From an uncultured Flavobacterium sp. (GTDB lineage Bacteria; Bacteroidota; Bacteroidia; Flavobacteriales; Flavobacteriaceae), in assembly GCF_946479975.1 (NCBI RefSeq), contig NZ_CAMLIX010000010.1, forward strand, positions 1 through 44,762: DNA of 44,762 bases. The letters run 5' to 3'. The notes beneath the pieces were generated by a model. The model saw only the letters and a list, made by a program, of their open reading frames with translations, made no database searches and was not told the DNA's origin. The position numbers and the translations under genes are program-made. Shown one piece after another: positions 31,361-40,683 of this stretch (the stretch's first letter is position 1; the number at the start of each line of letters is the position of its first letter).

Positions 31361-32947
31361 TTAATTTATTAATGGTATTTTAATTATAAAGGTGCTACCT
31401 TTTCCTTTTTCGCTTTCTACATATACTTGACCATTATGGTCCTCAACTATTCTTTTTACATAAGCCAAACCTAATCCGTGGCCTTTTACGTTGTGCAAAT
31501 CTCCGGTATGTTCTCTGTAGAATTTTTCAAAAACTCGTTTTTGAGCTATTTTACTCATACCTAATCCATGATCTTTTACTTTGATCAAAATCATATCTTT
31601 TACATTTTCAGTAAAGATTTCGATTTTTGGAACATCTGGCGAATATTTAATAGCATTCTCTAAAATATTAACCAAAACATTTGTAAAGTGCACTTCATTT
31701 ACCAAACAAGTCGTTCTTGCCGCATTGTAATGTCTTACAACACTACCTTGTCTGTCTTCTAAAATCAGATTCACATGTTCGATTGCATCATCAATAATAT
31801 CATGAACTACCGTTGGCTCTTTTGTGATATCCAGTTCTCTTTTTTCTAATTTCGAAATACGAAGAACATTTTCAACTTGAGCATGCATTCTTTTATTTTC
31901 ATCTCGAATCATCTGTAGATATCTGAAAACCTTTTCTTTATCTTCAATAATTCGTGGATTTCTAATAGCATCCAGTGCTAAATTTATTGTTGCAATTGGA
32001 GTTTTAAACTCATGCGTCATATTATTAATAAAATCTGTCTTGATTTCAGAAATATGTTTTTGACGCAGTAATTGATTTAATGCACTTGTGTATGCAACAA
32101 TTATAATTAAAGTAAATACTATCGAAAGAATGGTAATACTTAACAATTCTGATAATAAAAATTTCTTTTTATTTGGAAATGTTATGTACAATTCATATTT
32201 ACTATTCCCTTCATTATCAGTAAAAACTGGAACTTGATAACTTGCATCTTTATTGTAATGAAAATCATCAGATTTAATTTTTGTTGGAATACCATTATTC
32301 AGAACACCGAATTCAAACTTGGTTTTAACACCGTATTCTGCTAATTCTTTCTTAAGTAAACCTTGTAATTTTTCTTTATTAACCCTTTCTTCAATCGGCA
32401 ATACATCAGTAAAATCTTTTACTGCAATATCGCGCTGCATTTTACTAAGCATTTCTAAAGTTCCTGATTTTTCAATTCTCATATCAGGTATTACGCTCTG
32501 ACTTAAAGAATTTTGATCAATTAAACTGTTACTATTATAAATTTCAGTTACTCTTTTAGAATTAAAGCTTTTGAATCTGTCGCTGGAGAACTTTTTATTA
32601 AATAACGAATTACTGATACCGTAATCTTCAGAGGATAAAGTATTAGAATATACTATAGTTTTATTTGTTTTACTATTTCTCTGAACGTAATAAACTTCCA
32701 GCAGATCCTCTTTTTTAGGTTCTTTTCCTGTACTGTTTTTTAGATTGTTATAGTCAACAAAGTATTTGTATTGTTCCTGCTTTTCGAGTTTGTCGGCAAC
32801 ATTTCCAATAACTTGGGTTACGTGGTATTTAAACTGCTCTTCATTATTCTTGAACGAAGAATTGAACCAAAATACTTGAACCAGAATTATCCCGATTAAG
32901 GACAAACTCATCAATAAAACAAGTATTCTAAAAAATAATTTATTCAT
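31361..32947 (-). CDS. Membrane sensor histidine kinase (RprX-like)
   Basis: A 528-aa inner-membrane kinase. There is a transmembrane segment at about residues 5-27, a periplasmic sensor region to about 265, a second transmembrane segment at about 268-292, then the dimerisation domain with phosphorylated H312 in NMTHEFKTPIATI and the ATPase domain with N box NILENAIKYS and glycine motifs DHGLGMS and GHGLGLAYVK. It works with the response regulator encoded 3 nt downstream. A -7 box lies 5 nt before the ATG, suggesting an additional, leaderless transcript. Confidence 0.93.
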   Translation of the reverse strand: MNKLFFRILVLLMSLSLIGIILVQVFWFNSSFKNNEEQFKYHVTQVIGNVADKLEKQEQYKYFVDYNNLKNSTGKEPKKEDLLEVYYVQRNSKTNKTIVYSNTLSSEDYGISNSLFNKKFSSDRFKSFNSKRVTEIYNSNSLIDQNSLSQSVIPDMRIEKSGTLEMLSKMQRDIAVKDFTDVLPIEERVNKEKLQGLLKKELAEYGVKTKFEFGVLNNGIPTKIKSDDFHYNKDASYQVPVFTDNEGNSKYELYITFPNKKKFLLSELLSITILSIVFTLIIIVAYTSALNQLLRQKHISEIKTDFINNMTHEFKTPIATINLALDAIRNPRIIEDKEKVFRYLQMIRDENKRMHAQVENVLRISKLEKRELDITKEPTVVHDIIDDAIEHVNLILEDRQGSVVRHYNAARTTCLVNEVHFTNVLVNILENAIKYSPDVPKIEIFTENVKDMILIKVKDHGLGMSKIAQKRVFEKFYREHTGDLHNVKGHGLGLAYVKRIVEDHNGQVYVESEKGKGSTFIIKIPLIN

Positions 32948-32952
32948 CGAAA

Positions 32953-32960
32953 CAAAATTA
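32953..32960 (-). promoter_or_regulatory. -7 element (TAATTTTG) before the sensor kinase
   Basis: TAATTTTG on the minus strand ends 5 nt before the kinase ATG at 32947. No well-spaced TTG is upstream. The spacing equals that of smpB and the arginine leader ORF. Confidence 0.4.
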
Positions 32961-33006
32961 ATATTTTAACAATATACTAAATAATACATTAACCAAATAT
33001 TAACAT

Positions 33007-33603
33007 TTAAGACTGATTTTGTTTTATATTCAAAATTTTAAGAATTTTAACAACTTCTTCCTTAGCGATTTTAAGATTCTCGTTATTAATCACGAAATTA
33101 CTCTTAGAAATTCGTTTTTCGTCATTCCACTGCATTTTCATTCTGCTTAAAACTTGTTCTCTGGTCGTTTTATCTCGATTTATAACACGCTCAATTCTAA
33201 CCTCTTCTGGAGCTGTAACTGTTATAATTACATCACACTCTTTATAACGTCCGCTTTCGAATAGAATTGCAGCTTCATAAAGAACGTAATCGAAATTTTT
33301 GTAATCCTTCATCCAATTTTCAAAATCTCTTTTTACAGCTGGGTGCACAATTGCGTTTAATTTTGCTAATTGTTCTCTATCATTAAAAACTATCTGAGCT
33401 AATTTTGCTCGATTTAAAACTTCTCCGTCAAAAATATCTTGGCCAAATGCAATTTTAACCTCTTCAACAATCGCGCCAGACTTCATTACATTTTTTGCTC
33501 CGTTATCTGCTATGTAAACAGGAACGCCCATTTCTTCAAAATAGTTTGCAATATTTGTTTTACCACTGCCAATTCCTCCTGTTAAGCCAATAACCTTTGT
33601 CAT
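33007..33603 (-). CDS. coaE: Dephospho-CoA kinase
   Basis: CoaE phosphorylates dephospho-CoA in the last step of coenzyme A synthesis. The 198-aa protein has the P-loop GLTGGIGSGKTN at residues 6-17, VYIADNGAKNVM, VLYEAAILFESGRYKECD and RVINRDKTTREQVLSRM. It begins 1 nt after the glycosyltransferase stop. Length fits the family. Confidence 0.95.
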   Translation of the reverse strand: MTKVIGLTGGIGSGKTNIANYFEEMGVPVYIADNGAKNVMKSGAIVEEVKIAFGQDIFDGEVLNRAKLAQIVFNDREQLAKLNAIVHPAVKRDFENWMKDYKNFDYVLYEAAILFESGRYKECDVIITVTAPEEVRIERVINRDKTTREQVLSRMKMQWNDEKRISKSNFVINNENLKIAKEEVVKILKILNIKQNQS

Positions 33604-33604
33604 C

Positions 33605-34603
33605 TTATACTTTAAAAAACATACGTGGAAAAGCTTCCTGAGGATTCTTTTTCAATAAAATTATTTTTACATACGATTCTAAAAACCCGGTTCCGTATCC
33701 ATAGAATTGTTTCCAAACTGCTATTACAGAATAAAATCCTATTTTAACGCTTTTATTTTGAACCGTTGATGTAAGAAAAATTATAACGAAATATACAAAA
33801 TATAATTGTAATAAAATATGAATATTGAAAATTAACAATAAAAAAGCTAATAATAAACCTAGTATAAATACTGTTGGAAAGAAAAAAGTCAGCTTGTTAT
33901 GTTCTGGATACCAGCTGTTTAAAATAGGTCTTGCAAGGCCAAATTTCTTTACTTGAATAGTGAATTTTTCCCAGTCAATTCTTCTTTTATGGTACACATA
34001 AGCCTCAGAAAACAGTCTAGTTTCAAATCCTAAGTTCCATAAACGGATAGATAAATCAGGATCTTCTCCTGGATGAATGTTGCCAAAACCTTTTGAAGCC
34101 TCAAAAGCTTTCTTAGAAATCCCCATATTAAAACTACGCGGTTGAAATTTAGTTATCTTTTCAGAGCCTCCTCTAATTCCTCCAGTAGTCAAAAAAGAAG
34201 TCATCGCAAAATTGATTGCTTTTTGGATAGAAGAAAAACTTTTTAACGCTCTATCTGGACCACCAAAACAATCTACATACTGTTTATCCAATTCTTTGCG
34301 AACTTCTGTTAAATAGTTTGAAGGAATAATACAGTCTGAGTCGAAAATGATAAAATAGTCTCCCCTAGCCCTTTGCATTCCGAAATTTCTAGAATCTCCA
34401 GGGCCGGAGTTTTCTTTAAAATAATACGAAATATTAAGTTTTCCTTGATAATTCATGACCACATCCCGGCATGGTATTGAAGATCCATCTTCGACAAGAA
34501 CAATTTCAAAAGCTTCATTATAATCAGATTTTGAGAGACTTTCTAAAAGTTCATCAACTTCATCTGGACGATTATACACGGGTATAATTAAAGAAAAAAT
34601 CAT
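33605..34603 (-). CDS. Family 2 glycosyltransferase with C-terminal membrane helices
   Basis: A 332-aa protein. The N-terminal GT-A domain (residues 1-220) has FSLIIPVYNRPDEV, IVLVEDGSS and the metal-binding DxD-like FDSDCIIP, then GGPDRA and GEDPDLSIRLW with the catalytic ED. Hydrophobic segments at about 240-285 anchor it in the inner membrane. It probably transfers a sugar to a lipid-linked or surface glycan; donor and acceptor are not shown. It is first of the GT2-coaE-kinase-regulator unit. Confidence 0.9.
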   Translation of the reverse strand: MIFSLIIPVYNRPDEVDELLESLSKSDYNEAFEIVLVEDGSSIPCRDVVMNYQGKLNISYYFKENSGPGDSRNFGMQRARGDYFIIFDSDCIIPSNYLTEVRKELDKQYVDCFGGPDRALKSFSSIQKAINFAMTSFLTTGGIRGGSEKITKFQPRSFNMGISKKAFEASKGFGNIHPGEDPDLSIRLWNLGFETRLFSEAYVYHKRRIDWEKFTIQVKKFGLARPILNSWYPEHNKLTFFFPTVFILGLLLAFLLLIFNIHILLQLYFVYFVIIFLTSTVQNKSVKIGFYSVIAVWKQFYGYGTGFLESYVKIILLKKNPQEAFPRMFFKV

Positions 34604-34651
34604 AGCAGATTGTGCAGTATTAAAGGGTAATTTTTTTGTTTAAAATTTTAA

Positions 34652-34685
34652 CAAAGATACAGTATCTTAACAAAAAAACCATCAA
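34652..34685 (-). promoter_or_regulatory. Promoter of the glycosyltransferase-coaE unit
   Basis: Minus strand: TTG (34683-34685), 23 nt, TATCTTTG (34652-34659), about 49 nt before the ATG at 34603. It overlaps the terminator of the preceding fabV operon. Confidence 0.5.
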
Positions 34686-34702
34686 CTTTCGATTGATGGT
34701 TT
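34676..34702 (-). terminator. Terminator of the bamD-fabV operon
   Basis: AAACCATCAA (34676-34685) pairs with TTGATGGTTT (34693-34702). On the minus strand a T run of seven follows. It lies 25 nt after the fabV stop. Confidence 0.85.
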
Positions 34703-34727
34703 TCTGTTTTACATGAAGTAAAATATA

Positions 34728-35918
34728 TTATTTGATACTTTCGATTTCAACAACTTCGTTTGCTTCTGCATTGTAATCAACTCCTGCAAATTCAAAACCA
34801 AATAAATTTAAGAAATCGTTTCTATATCCAGCTAAATCTCCAATTTCTGGCAACGTTTCTGTTGTAGCTTCTAACCAAAGTTTAGCCACTTTAGCTTGTA
34901 CATCTTCACGCATTTCCCAGTCATCAATTCTAATTCTTCCTTTTTCGTCTACAGGAACATCAGAACCATTGTATAATCTATCTTGGAATAAACGCTGAAT
35001 CTGCTCGATACAACCTTCGTGAATTCCTTCTTCTTTCATGATTTTGTATAAAAGAGAAATATACAAAGGAATTACTGGAATTGCAGAACTTGCCTGCGTT
35101 ACCAAAGCCTTGTTTACAGAAACATACGCTTTTCCTCCAATTGATTGTAAACTATCTGTAATTGTAAATGCAGTAGCTTCTAAATGATCTTTTGCACGAC
35201 CAATAGTTCCTTTACGGTAAACTGCTTCTGTTAAAGATGGCCCGATATAAGAATATGCAACTGTTGTAGCGCCTTCTGCTAATAAATTTTCAGCTTTTAA
35301 AGCATCGATCCACATTGCCCAGTCTTCACCTCCCATTACAGCAACTGTATTTTCAATATCTTCTTCGTTTGCTGGAGAGATTGAAACTTCAGAAACTTTT
35401 CCTGTATGAAAATCAACTGTTTTGTTTGTAAAAGTTTGTCCGATTGGTTTTAAAACTGAACGGTGCAAAACTCCTGTATTAGGATTTGTGCGAACTGGCG
35501 AAGCTAAACTATAAATTACAAGATCAACTTGTCCTAAATCTGCTTTGATTAAATCTAGCGTTTCTCTTTTTATTTCGTTTGAGAAAGCATCTCCGTTGAT
35601 ACTTTTTGCATACAAACCTGCTTTATGAGCTTCTTTTTCGAATGCCGCAGAATTGTACCATCCTGGAGAAGCTGTTTTTCCTTCAACTGGTGGTTTTTCA
35701 AAAAACACTCCAATTGTAGCAGCATCAGAACCAAAAGCACTCGTAATTCTTGAAGCTAAACCAAAACCTGTAGAAGCTCCAATTACTAAAACTTTTTTAG
35801 GTCCTTCAATTTCTCCTTTTGATTTTACGTATTCGATTTGATTTTTTACATTTTGCTCAGCTCCCGTTGGGTGGGCAGTCAAACAAATAAATCCTCTCAT
35901 TCTAGGTTCTATAATCAT
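34728..35918 (-). CDS. fabV: FabV-type trans-2-enoyl-ACP/CoA reductase
   Basis: FabV reduces trans-2-enoyl thioesters with NADH, the last step of the fatty-acid elongation cycle. It is a long short-chain-dehydrogenase-like enzyme of about 400 aa; here 396. The cofactor motif is VLVIGASTGFGLASRI at about residues 44-59. The family's Y-x8-K active site is visible as YRKGTIGRAK. RMRGFICLTAHPTG at the N-terminus and RFQDRLYNG-like sequence near the C-terminus fit FabV. FabV enzymes are known for low sensitivity to triclosan. It ends the bamD operon. Confidence 0.95.
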   Translation of the reverse strand: MIIEPRMRGFICLTAHPTGAEQNVKNQIEYVKSKGEIEGPKKVLVIGASTGFGLASRITSAFGSDAATIGVFFEKPPVEGKTASPGWYNSAAFEKEAHKAGLYAKSINGDAFSNEIKRETLDLIKADLGQVDLVIYSLASPVRTNPNTGVLHRSVLKPIGQTFTNKTVDFHTGKVSEVSISPANEEDIENTVAVMGGEDWAMWIDALKAENLLAEGATTVAYSYIGPSLTEAVYRKGTIGRAKDHLEATAFTITDSLQSIGGKAYVSVNKALVTQASSAIPVIPLYISLLYKIMKEEGIHEGCIEQIQRLFQDRLYNGSDVPVDEKGRIRIDDWEMREDVQAKVAKLWLEATTETLPEIGDLAGYRNDFLNLFGFEFAGVDYNAEANEVVEIESIK

Positions 35919-35941
35919 CTTTGCAAATTATTTTTTTTGTA

Positions 35942-36463
35942 TTATTTCAGTTTCAGTTTTAATTTTTCAAAAATAGACATTTTATCCTTAACCCTTTTCA
36001 TATTAGCCTTCATATTGTCAATAAAATTTGGGTTTAAGGCATTTCTATTTGCTTCTTTGTAATACTTATAAGCCGCAGTATATTGACCTTCATATTCAGC
36101 CATTCTTCCTAATTCACTGTTATATGTAGAGTTATCTGCATTTTCTAAAGTAGATAAAGTATAGCTAATATGCTCTTTTGCTTCAGCATATCTTCCAATA
36201 TCAATCAGCAAATATGTGTAATTTAAGTACGGAGCGGGATATTTAGGATCAAATTTCATTGCAAGTTTGTAATGATAAACTCCTTTTTCGAAATCACTTA
36301 ATTTATTATAGTAAATCCATCCCAAATGATTGTGTGCTTTACCAAAATCAGGATATTGAGATAAAATTTCTTCCAGCAGCTCTTTTGCATCTGCAGAATT
36401 TCCTTCAGAAATAAGTGCATCGGCTTTTATAAACTGATTTTCATAAAAACTTAAACTTTCCAT
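35942..36463 (-). CDS. TPR protein between recN and fabV
   Basis: A 173-aa protein with several tetratricopeptide units (AKELLEEILSQYPDFGKAHNHLGWIYY, GVYHYKLAMKFDPKYPAPYLN, AKEHISYTLSTLEN-like). No signal peptide or membrane segment, so it is expected in the cytoplasm. It starts 9 nt after the recN stop and ends 23 nt before fabV. A protein-protein interaction role is likely; the partner is unknown. Confidence 0.85.
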   Translation of the reverse strand: MESLSFYENQFIKADALISEGNSADAKELLEEILSQYPDFGKAHNHLGWIYYNKLSDFEKGVYHYKLAMKFDPKYPAPYLNYTYLLIDIGRYAEAKEHISYTLSTLENADNSTYNSELGRMAEYEGQYTAAYKYYKEANRNALNPNFIDNMKANMKRVKDKMSIFEKLKLKLK

Positions 36464-36472
36464 TGTTTTGTT

Positions 36473-38125
36473 TTAATTCAATAATTGTTTTGCATGATTC
36501 AAAGCTGAATCTGAGACATTTGCTCCAGATAACATTTGAGCAATTTCTAAAATTCGGTCTTCTTGAGACAGCAATTTTAATTCTGACTGTGTATCGTCAC
36601 CAACTGTAGATTTAGAAACTTTAAAATGAGAATCTCCTTTTGCTGCAATTTGAGGTAAATGTGTAATAGCAAAAATCTGCATGGTATTGCTCATTTCTTT
36701 CATGATCTCTCCCATTCTTATTGCAATTTCTCCAGAAACTCCTGTGTCAATTTCATCAAAAATCAAAGTAGGTAGTTTAGAATATTTTGCTAAAATTGCT
36801 TTTACAGCAAGCATAATACGAGACATTTCTCCTCCAGAAGCTACTTTTTTCAACAAACCAAAATCGGTTCCTTTATTGGCAGAAAATAAGAATTGTAATT
36901 CATCTTTTCCGTTTTGGAAATACGTTTCAGAAGGTTTTAATTCCATATTAAAACGAGCATTCGGCATTCCTAATGTTTCTAAAATTGAAACCAATTGTTC
37001 TGAAAGTTTAGGAATTGCATTTACTCTATTCTGATGAATCTTATCTGCGTAATTGTCTAATTCCATTGCCTTTTCTTCAATAATTTTAGACAACGAAGCT
37101 ATTTCTTCGTCCATATTGTCGAGTTCCAACAAAGCATTTCCTAAATCTGCTTGAATTTGAAGCAGATCATCAACAGAACTTACTTGATGTTTTTTCTGTA
37201 AGTTAAAAATCAATTGCAATTTCTGACTTACTACTTCTAACTGAACAGGATCATTCAATAATTTTTCTGAACAATTCACTAATTCTTTAGAAACATCATC
37301 AAATTCAATTGTTAAGCTCGTAATTCTTTCAAATAAATTTTGATATTCTGGTGCAAAAGAAGCTACTTTTTGCAAGGCATTTTTAATTTCATTCAAGTTA
37401 TGAAAAACACCAAATTGCTCTTCATTTGCAATCGATAATGATTTATCTAAAGATTCTTTGATTATTTCAACATTATTCAGCTTCTCATAATCGGCCTCTA
37501 ATTCTTCTTGTTCACCAGATTTTAACTGTGCGGCAACCAATTCATTCAATAAAAATGTATTGTATTCCTGTTCTTTACCAGAATCACTTTGTTTTTTTAG
37601 CAAAGCATTCCATTTTGATTTATCTGATTTGTAAGATTTTAAAAGCTTTTGATATTCTAAAATTATTTCAGCATTAGACGCAATCGCATCAATAATCTTA
37701 AACTGTACGTTTTCATCTGATAATTCTTGAGTCTGCTGCTGCGAATGGATATCAATTAGATAGAAACTTAATTCTTGAAGTTCTTGCAGATTTACCGGAC
37801 TGTCATTTATAAAAGCACGCGATTTTCCAGAAGGAAGAATTTCCCTTCTAATAATCGTTTCATCTTCATAATCCAGATCATTAGCTTCAAAAAATTCTTT
37901 TAAATTGTATTTTCCAATTTCAAAATGGGCTTCAATAATACACTTTTCTTCTTTATTTTTTAAGGAAGTAAGATCTGCTCTTTTACCCAGAACAAGACCA
38001 ATGGCGCCCAAAATAATAGATTTTCCCGCTCCTGTCTCACCTGTAATTATAGAAAAACCTTTAGAAAAATCTATAGCTAATTTTTCGATAAGCGCATAAT
38101 TTTTAATTGACAGTGACGTAATCAT
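36473..38125 (-). CDS. recN: DNA repair protein RecN
   Basis: RecN is an SMC-like ATPase that holds DNA ends in double-strand break repair. The 550-aa protein has the Walker A motif GETGAGKSII at residues 29-38, a long central coiled coil (about 160-370), the ABC signature VASGGEMSRIMLA and Walker B PTLIFDEIDTGVSGEIA, then ITHLPQIAAKGD. Length fits the family. It lies in the bamD operon after the DUF4835 gene, a common Bacteroidetes order. Confidence 0.96.
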   Translation of the reverse strand: MITSLSIKNYALIEKLAIDFSKGFSIITGETGAGKSIILGAIGLVLGKRADLTSLKNKEEKCIIEAHFEIGKYNLKEFFEANDLDYEDETIIRREILPSGKSRAFINDSPVNLQELQELSFYLIDIHSQQQTQELSDENVQFKIIDAIASNAEIILEYQKLLKSYKSDKSKWNALLKKQSDSGKEQEYNTFLLNELVAAQLKSGEQEELEADYEKLNNVEIIKESLDKSLSIANEEQFGVFHNLNEIKNALQKVASFAPEYQNLFERITSLTIEFDDVSKELVNCSEKLLNDPVQLEVVSQKLQLIFNLQKKHQVSSVDDLLQIQADLGNALLELDNMDEEIASLSKIIEEKAMELDNYADKIHQNRVNAIPKLSEQLVSILETLGMPNARFNMELKPSETYFQNGKDELQFLFSANKGTDFGLLKKVASGGEMSRIMLAVKAILAKYSKLPTLIFDEIDTGVSGEIAIRMGEIMKEMSNTMQIFAITHLPQIAAKGDSHFKVSKSTVGDDTQSELKLLSQEDRILEIAQMLSGANVSDSALNHAKQLLN

Positions 38126-38178
38126 AGGGGGATTTATAAAAATAAAAGTTAGAGAAAATTTTTAAAATGAAAACAGAA

Positions 38179-39063
38179 TTAATATTTAATCTGTGACCAT
38201 TTTGTAGAATTTAACGGAGAAACTTTATTTAAGACATCCGTTAAATCGGTAATTGTAATACTTGGACCACCAGAAAAAATAGAAACAATTTCATCTGATT
38301 TGGCATCAAAGAAAACCCGGGTAATAAACGCATTTGGTTTAACCGAATTTAGTTTACCTATGAGCAGTAATGATGATTTAATTTTTTCTTTAGATGCTTT
38401 CAAATCTGCACTCATCCCGTCTAGACCTGAATGATAAGCAAACATCGTTTGACGCAAATCACTGTAAGTTGGCGCTATCATATCATTAATCAAATAATAG
38501 CGATTCTGCAATCCATCTGCCTGGCTCCATCCTTTAAAGCCTCCTTGCTGTGCCACATTAGCAATATTTTGTGCAGTTTGAAGGTATTGATTGCCGGCTC
38601 CCATTTGAAAAGTATCTGCATCCATACCCAAAATTACATAACAATAAAACGAGATCACAGAAACTAAATTCGAATCGTAAGTAGTTGGATTAAACAACAA
38701 CGGCTCGTATTCTGTATACCTAAAATTAAAATCTTTATCGTTGTAATTAAAAACAGGCGAAGAATAGGTAGAATTAAAGATCAATCTTGAAGACTGCACT
38801 TGAATAGTTCCCGTAAACTGGTCTGAACTGTTTGATGATAATGTGATATACATCGAACAGTTGATTCTTTCGTTTTGTTTTAGATTTGCTCCTGTCCAAT
38901 CTGTTTTATTTACAAATTCTGACAAAGAAGTTTGAAGCGTTTTAAAAACCTGATTATTAGGATTCGTAAGCCGTTCTGTATTAATAGTTACTGTACAATT
39001 TAACTGTTGTGCTTGCACAAAACCAAAGCTCAAAAACACCAATAGCGTAACTATCTTACTCAT
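38179..39063 (-). CDS. DUF4835 family protein (PorD-like, type IX secretion-associated)
   Basis: A 294-aa exported protein with a signal peptide (MSKIVTLLVFLSFGFVQAQ). The body matches the DUF4835 pattern as I know it: NPNNQVFKTLQTSLSEFVN near the start, YCYVILGMDADTF, and the helical GGFKGWSQADGLQNRYYLIND in the middle. The family is also called PorD and is linked to the Bacteroidetes type IX secretion system, though its precise role is unclear. It sits between coaBC and recN, a conserved neighbourhood in flavobacteria. Confidence 0.85.
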   Translation of the reverse strand: MSKIVTLLVFLSFGFVQAQQLNCTVTINTERLTNPNNQVFKTLQTSLSEFVNKTDWTGANLKQNERINCSMYITLSSNSSDQFTGTIQVQSSRLIFNSTYSSPVFNYNDKDFNFRYTEYEPLLFNPTTYDSNLVSVISFYCYVILGMDADTFQMGAGNQYLQTAQNIANVAQQGGFKGWSQADGLQNRYYLINDMIAPTYSDLRQTMFAYHSGLDGMSADLKASKEKIKSSLLLIGKLNSVKPNAFITRVFFDAKSDEIVSIFSGGPSITITDLTDVLNKVSPLNSTKWSQIKY

Positions 39064-39132
39064 AATCTTTTACATATTTAATTTCACAAACATTAATAGT
39101 TTCCTATTGTTGTTTTCGGCATACATTTTAAA

Positions 39133-40347
39133 TTATCGTTCTGAAAAATGAAGAATCACTTTATTTAAAATATCAGCCGCTACTGCTTCTTTTGATTTTA
39201 ATTCCATAGGTTCGATTTTAAAATTTTGATCAATAAACGTTACTTTATTGGTTTCTTTTTTAAAACCTGCTCCTTTATCTTGCAAGGAATTTAGAACAAT
39301 CAAATCTAAGTTTTTTTTCTGAATTTTCAACTTAGCATTTTCAATTTCATTTTCAGTTTCTAATGCAAACCCGATTAAAAACTGATTTCTTTTGATTGCA
39401 CCCAAAGAAGACAATATGTCTTTTGTTTTTTCAAGTTCAATCGAAAATGACGCATCGTTTTTCTTAATCTTTTGATCTGCAACAAATTTAGGCTTATAAT
39501 CAGCTACAGCTGCAGCAGCTATCGCAGCATCAACTTCATCAAAATACAAATGACAAGCATCGTACATTTCTTGAGCCGAAACTACATCAACCACTTTTAC
39601 TAACGCATTTTTTGCTTTATAATTTGTTGGACCTGCAATTAAAAATACTTCAGCACCTAAATTTGCTGCTTCATTAGCAATATCAAACCCCATTTTTCCA
39701 GAAGAATGATTTCCTATAAAACGTACGGGATCTATTGCTTCGTATGTCGGTCCGGCAGTAACTAGTATTTTTTTTCCTTTTAAAGGCAATTTGCTTTCCA
39801 AATCAGCTTCTAGAAAGGCAATTATATTTTCAGGTTCAGCCATTCGGCCTTCACCAGACAAACCACTTGCAAGCTCACCAGTTTCAGCAGGAATCATAAT
39901 ATTTCCAAACTGTTTTAAGGCAGCAAAACTAGATAAAGTTGATGGATGTTTGTACATATCCAAATCCATTGCTGGTGCAAAGTATACTGGACATTTAGCA
40001 GATAAATAGGCCGCGATTAAAAGATTATCGCAGTTTCCTGTTGTCATTTTAGATAACGTATTTGCAGTCGCAGGCGCAATCAGCATAATATCGGCCCAAA
40101 GAGCCAATTCCACGTGATTGTTCCAAACTGCTTCTTCATCATCCTGATTAAAGAAACTTGAGTGTACTGGATTTTTTGATAAGGTAGATAATGTAAGCGG
40201 GGTTACAAAATCCTTAGAAGCAGGTGTCATTATCACTTGGACATGTGCACCTGCTTTTATAAAAAGTCGTACTAAAGTGGCTGTTTTATAGGCTGCAATT
40301 CCACCGGAAACACCCAGTAAAATTTTCTTCCCGTTTAAAACTGACAT
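39133..40347 (-). CDS. coaBC: Bifunctional phosphopantothenoylcysteine decarboxylase/synthetase
   Basis: CoaBC carries out two steps of coenzyme A synthesis: CTP-dependent joining of cysteine to 4'-phosphopantothenate (CoaB) and decarboxylation of the product (CoaC). In this 404-aa protein CoaC is N-terminal: GVSGGIAAYKTATLVR, ASKDFVTPL, VWNNHVELALWAD with the catalytic His, and APAMDLDMY. The CoaB part begins at about 185: VTAGPTYEAIDPVRFIGNHS and IAAAAVADYKPK. It follows the Rpb6-like gene by 9 nt. Confidence 0.96.
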   Translation of the reverse strand: MSVLNGKKILLGVSGGIAAYKTATLVRLFIKAGAHVQVIMTPASKDFVTPLTLSTLSKNPVHSSFFNQDDEEAVWNNHVELALWADIMLIAPATANTLSKMTTGNCDNLLIAAYLSAKCPVYFAPAMDLDMYKHPSTLSSFAALKQFGNIMIPAETGELASGLSGEGRMAEPENIIAFLEADLESKLPLKGKKILVTAGPTYEAIDPVRFIGNHSSGKMGFDIANEAANLGAEVFLIAGPTNYKAKNALVKVVDVVSAQEMYDACHLYFDEVDAAIAAAAVADYKPKFVADQKIKKNDASFSIELEKTKDILSSLGAIKRNQFLIGFALETENEIENAKLKIQKKNLDLIVLNSLQDKGAGFKKETNKVTFIDQNFKIEPMELKSKEAVAADILNKVILHFSER

Positions 40348-40356
40348 TGTACTATA

Positions 40357-40674
40357 TTATTTGTTTGAACCTCTGTGGTAAGTTTTCCCGTCTAACCATT
40401 CTTGAACAGCTAAAGCGTGTGGTTTTGGTAATTTTTCGTAAAATTTAGAAACTTCAATTTGTTCTTTATTTTCAAAAACTTCCTCAAGACTATCATTATA
40501 AGTAGCAAACTCTTCTAATTTCTCAGTCAATTCTTTTTTAATCTCAGAGTTAATTTGATTTGCTCTTTTAGCCATAATGGTAATTGCCTCATACACATTT
40601 CCTGTTGGCTCTTCAATAACTGTTTTATTGTAAGTTATTGTGTTAACAGGAGCATTCGTCTTTTTTAAATCCAT
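40357..40674 (-). CDS. rpoZ: RNA polymerase omega-like subunit (Rpb6 type)
   Basis: A 105-aa protein of the Rpb6/omega superfamily that helps RNA polymerase assembly. The short N-terminal segment NTITYNKTVIEEPTGNVYEAITIMAKRANQIN carries the conserved MAKRANQI core, with an acidic helical middle and basic end as usual in Bacteroidetes omega homologues. It lies between bamD (9-nt gap) and coaBC, a conserved order in the phylum. Confidence 0.9.
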   Translation of the reverse strand: MDLKKTNAPVNTITYNKTVIEEPTGNVYEAITIMAKRANQINSEIKKELTEKLEEFATYNDSLEEVFENKEQIEVSKFYEKLPKPHALAVQEWLDGKTYHRGSNK

Positions 40675-40683
40675 GACTTTATT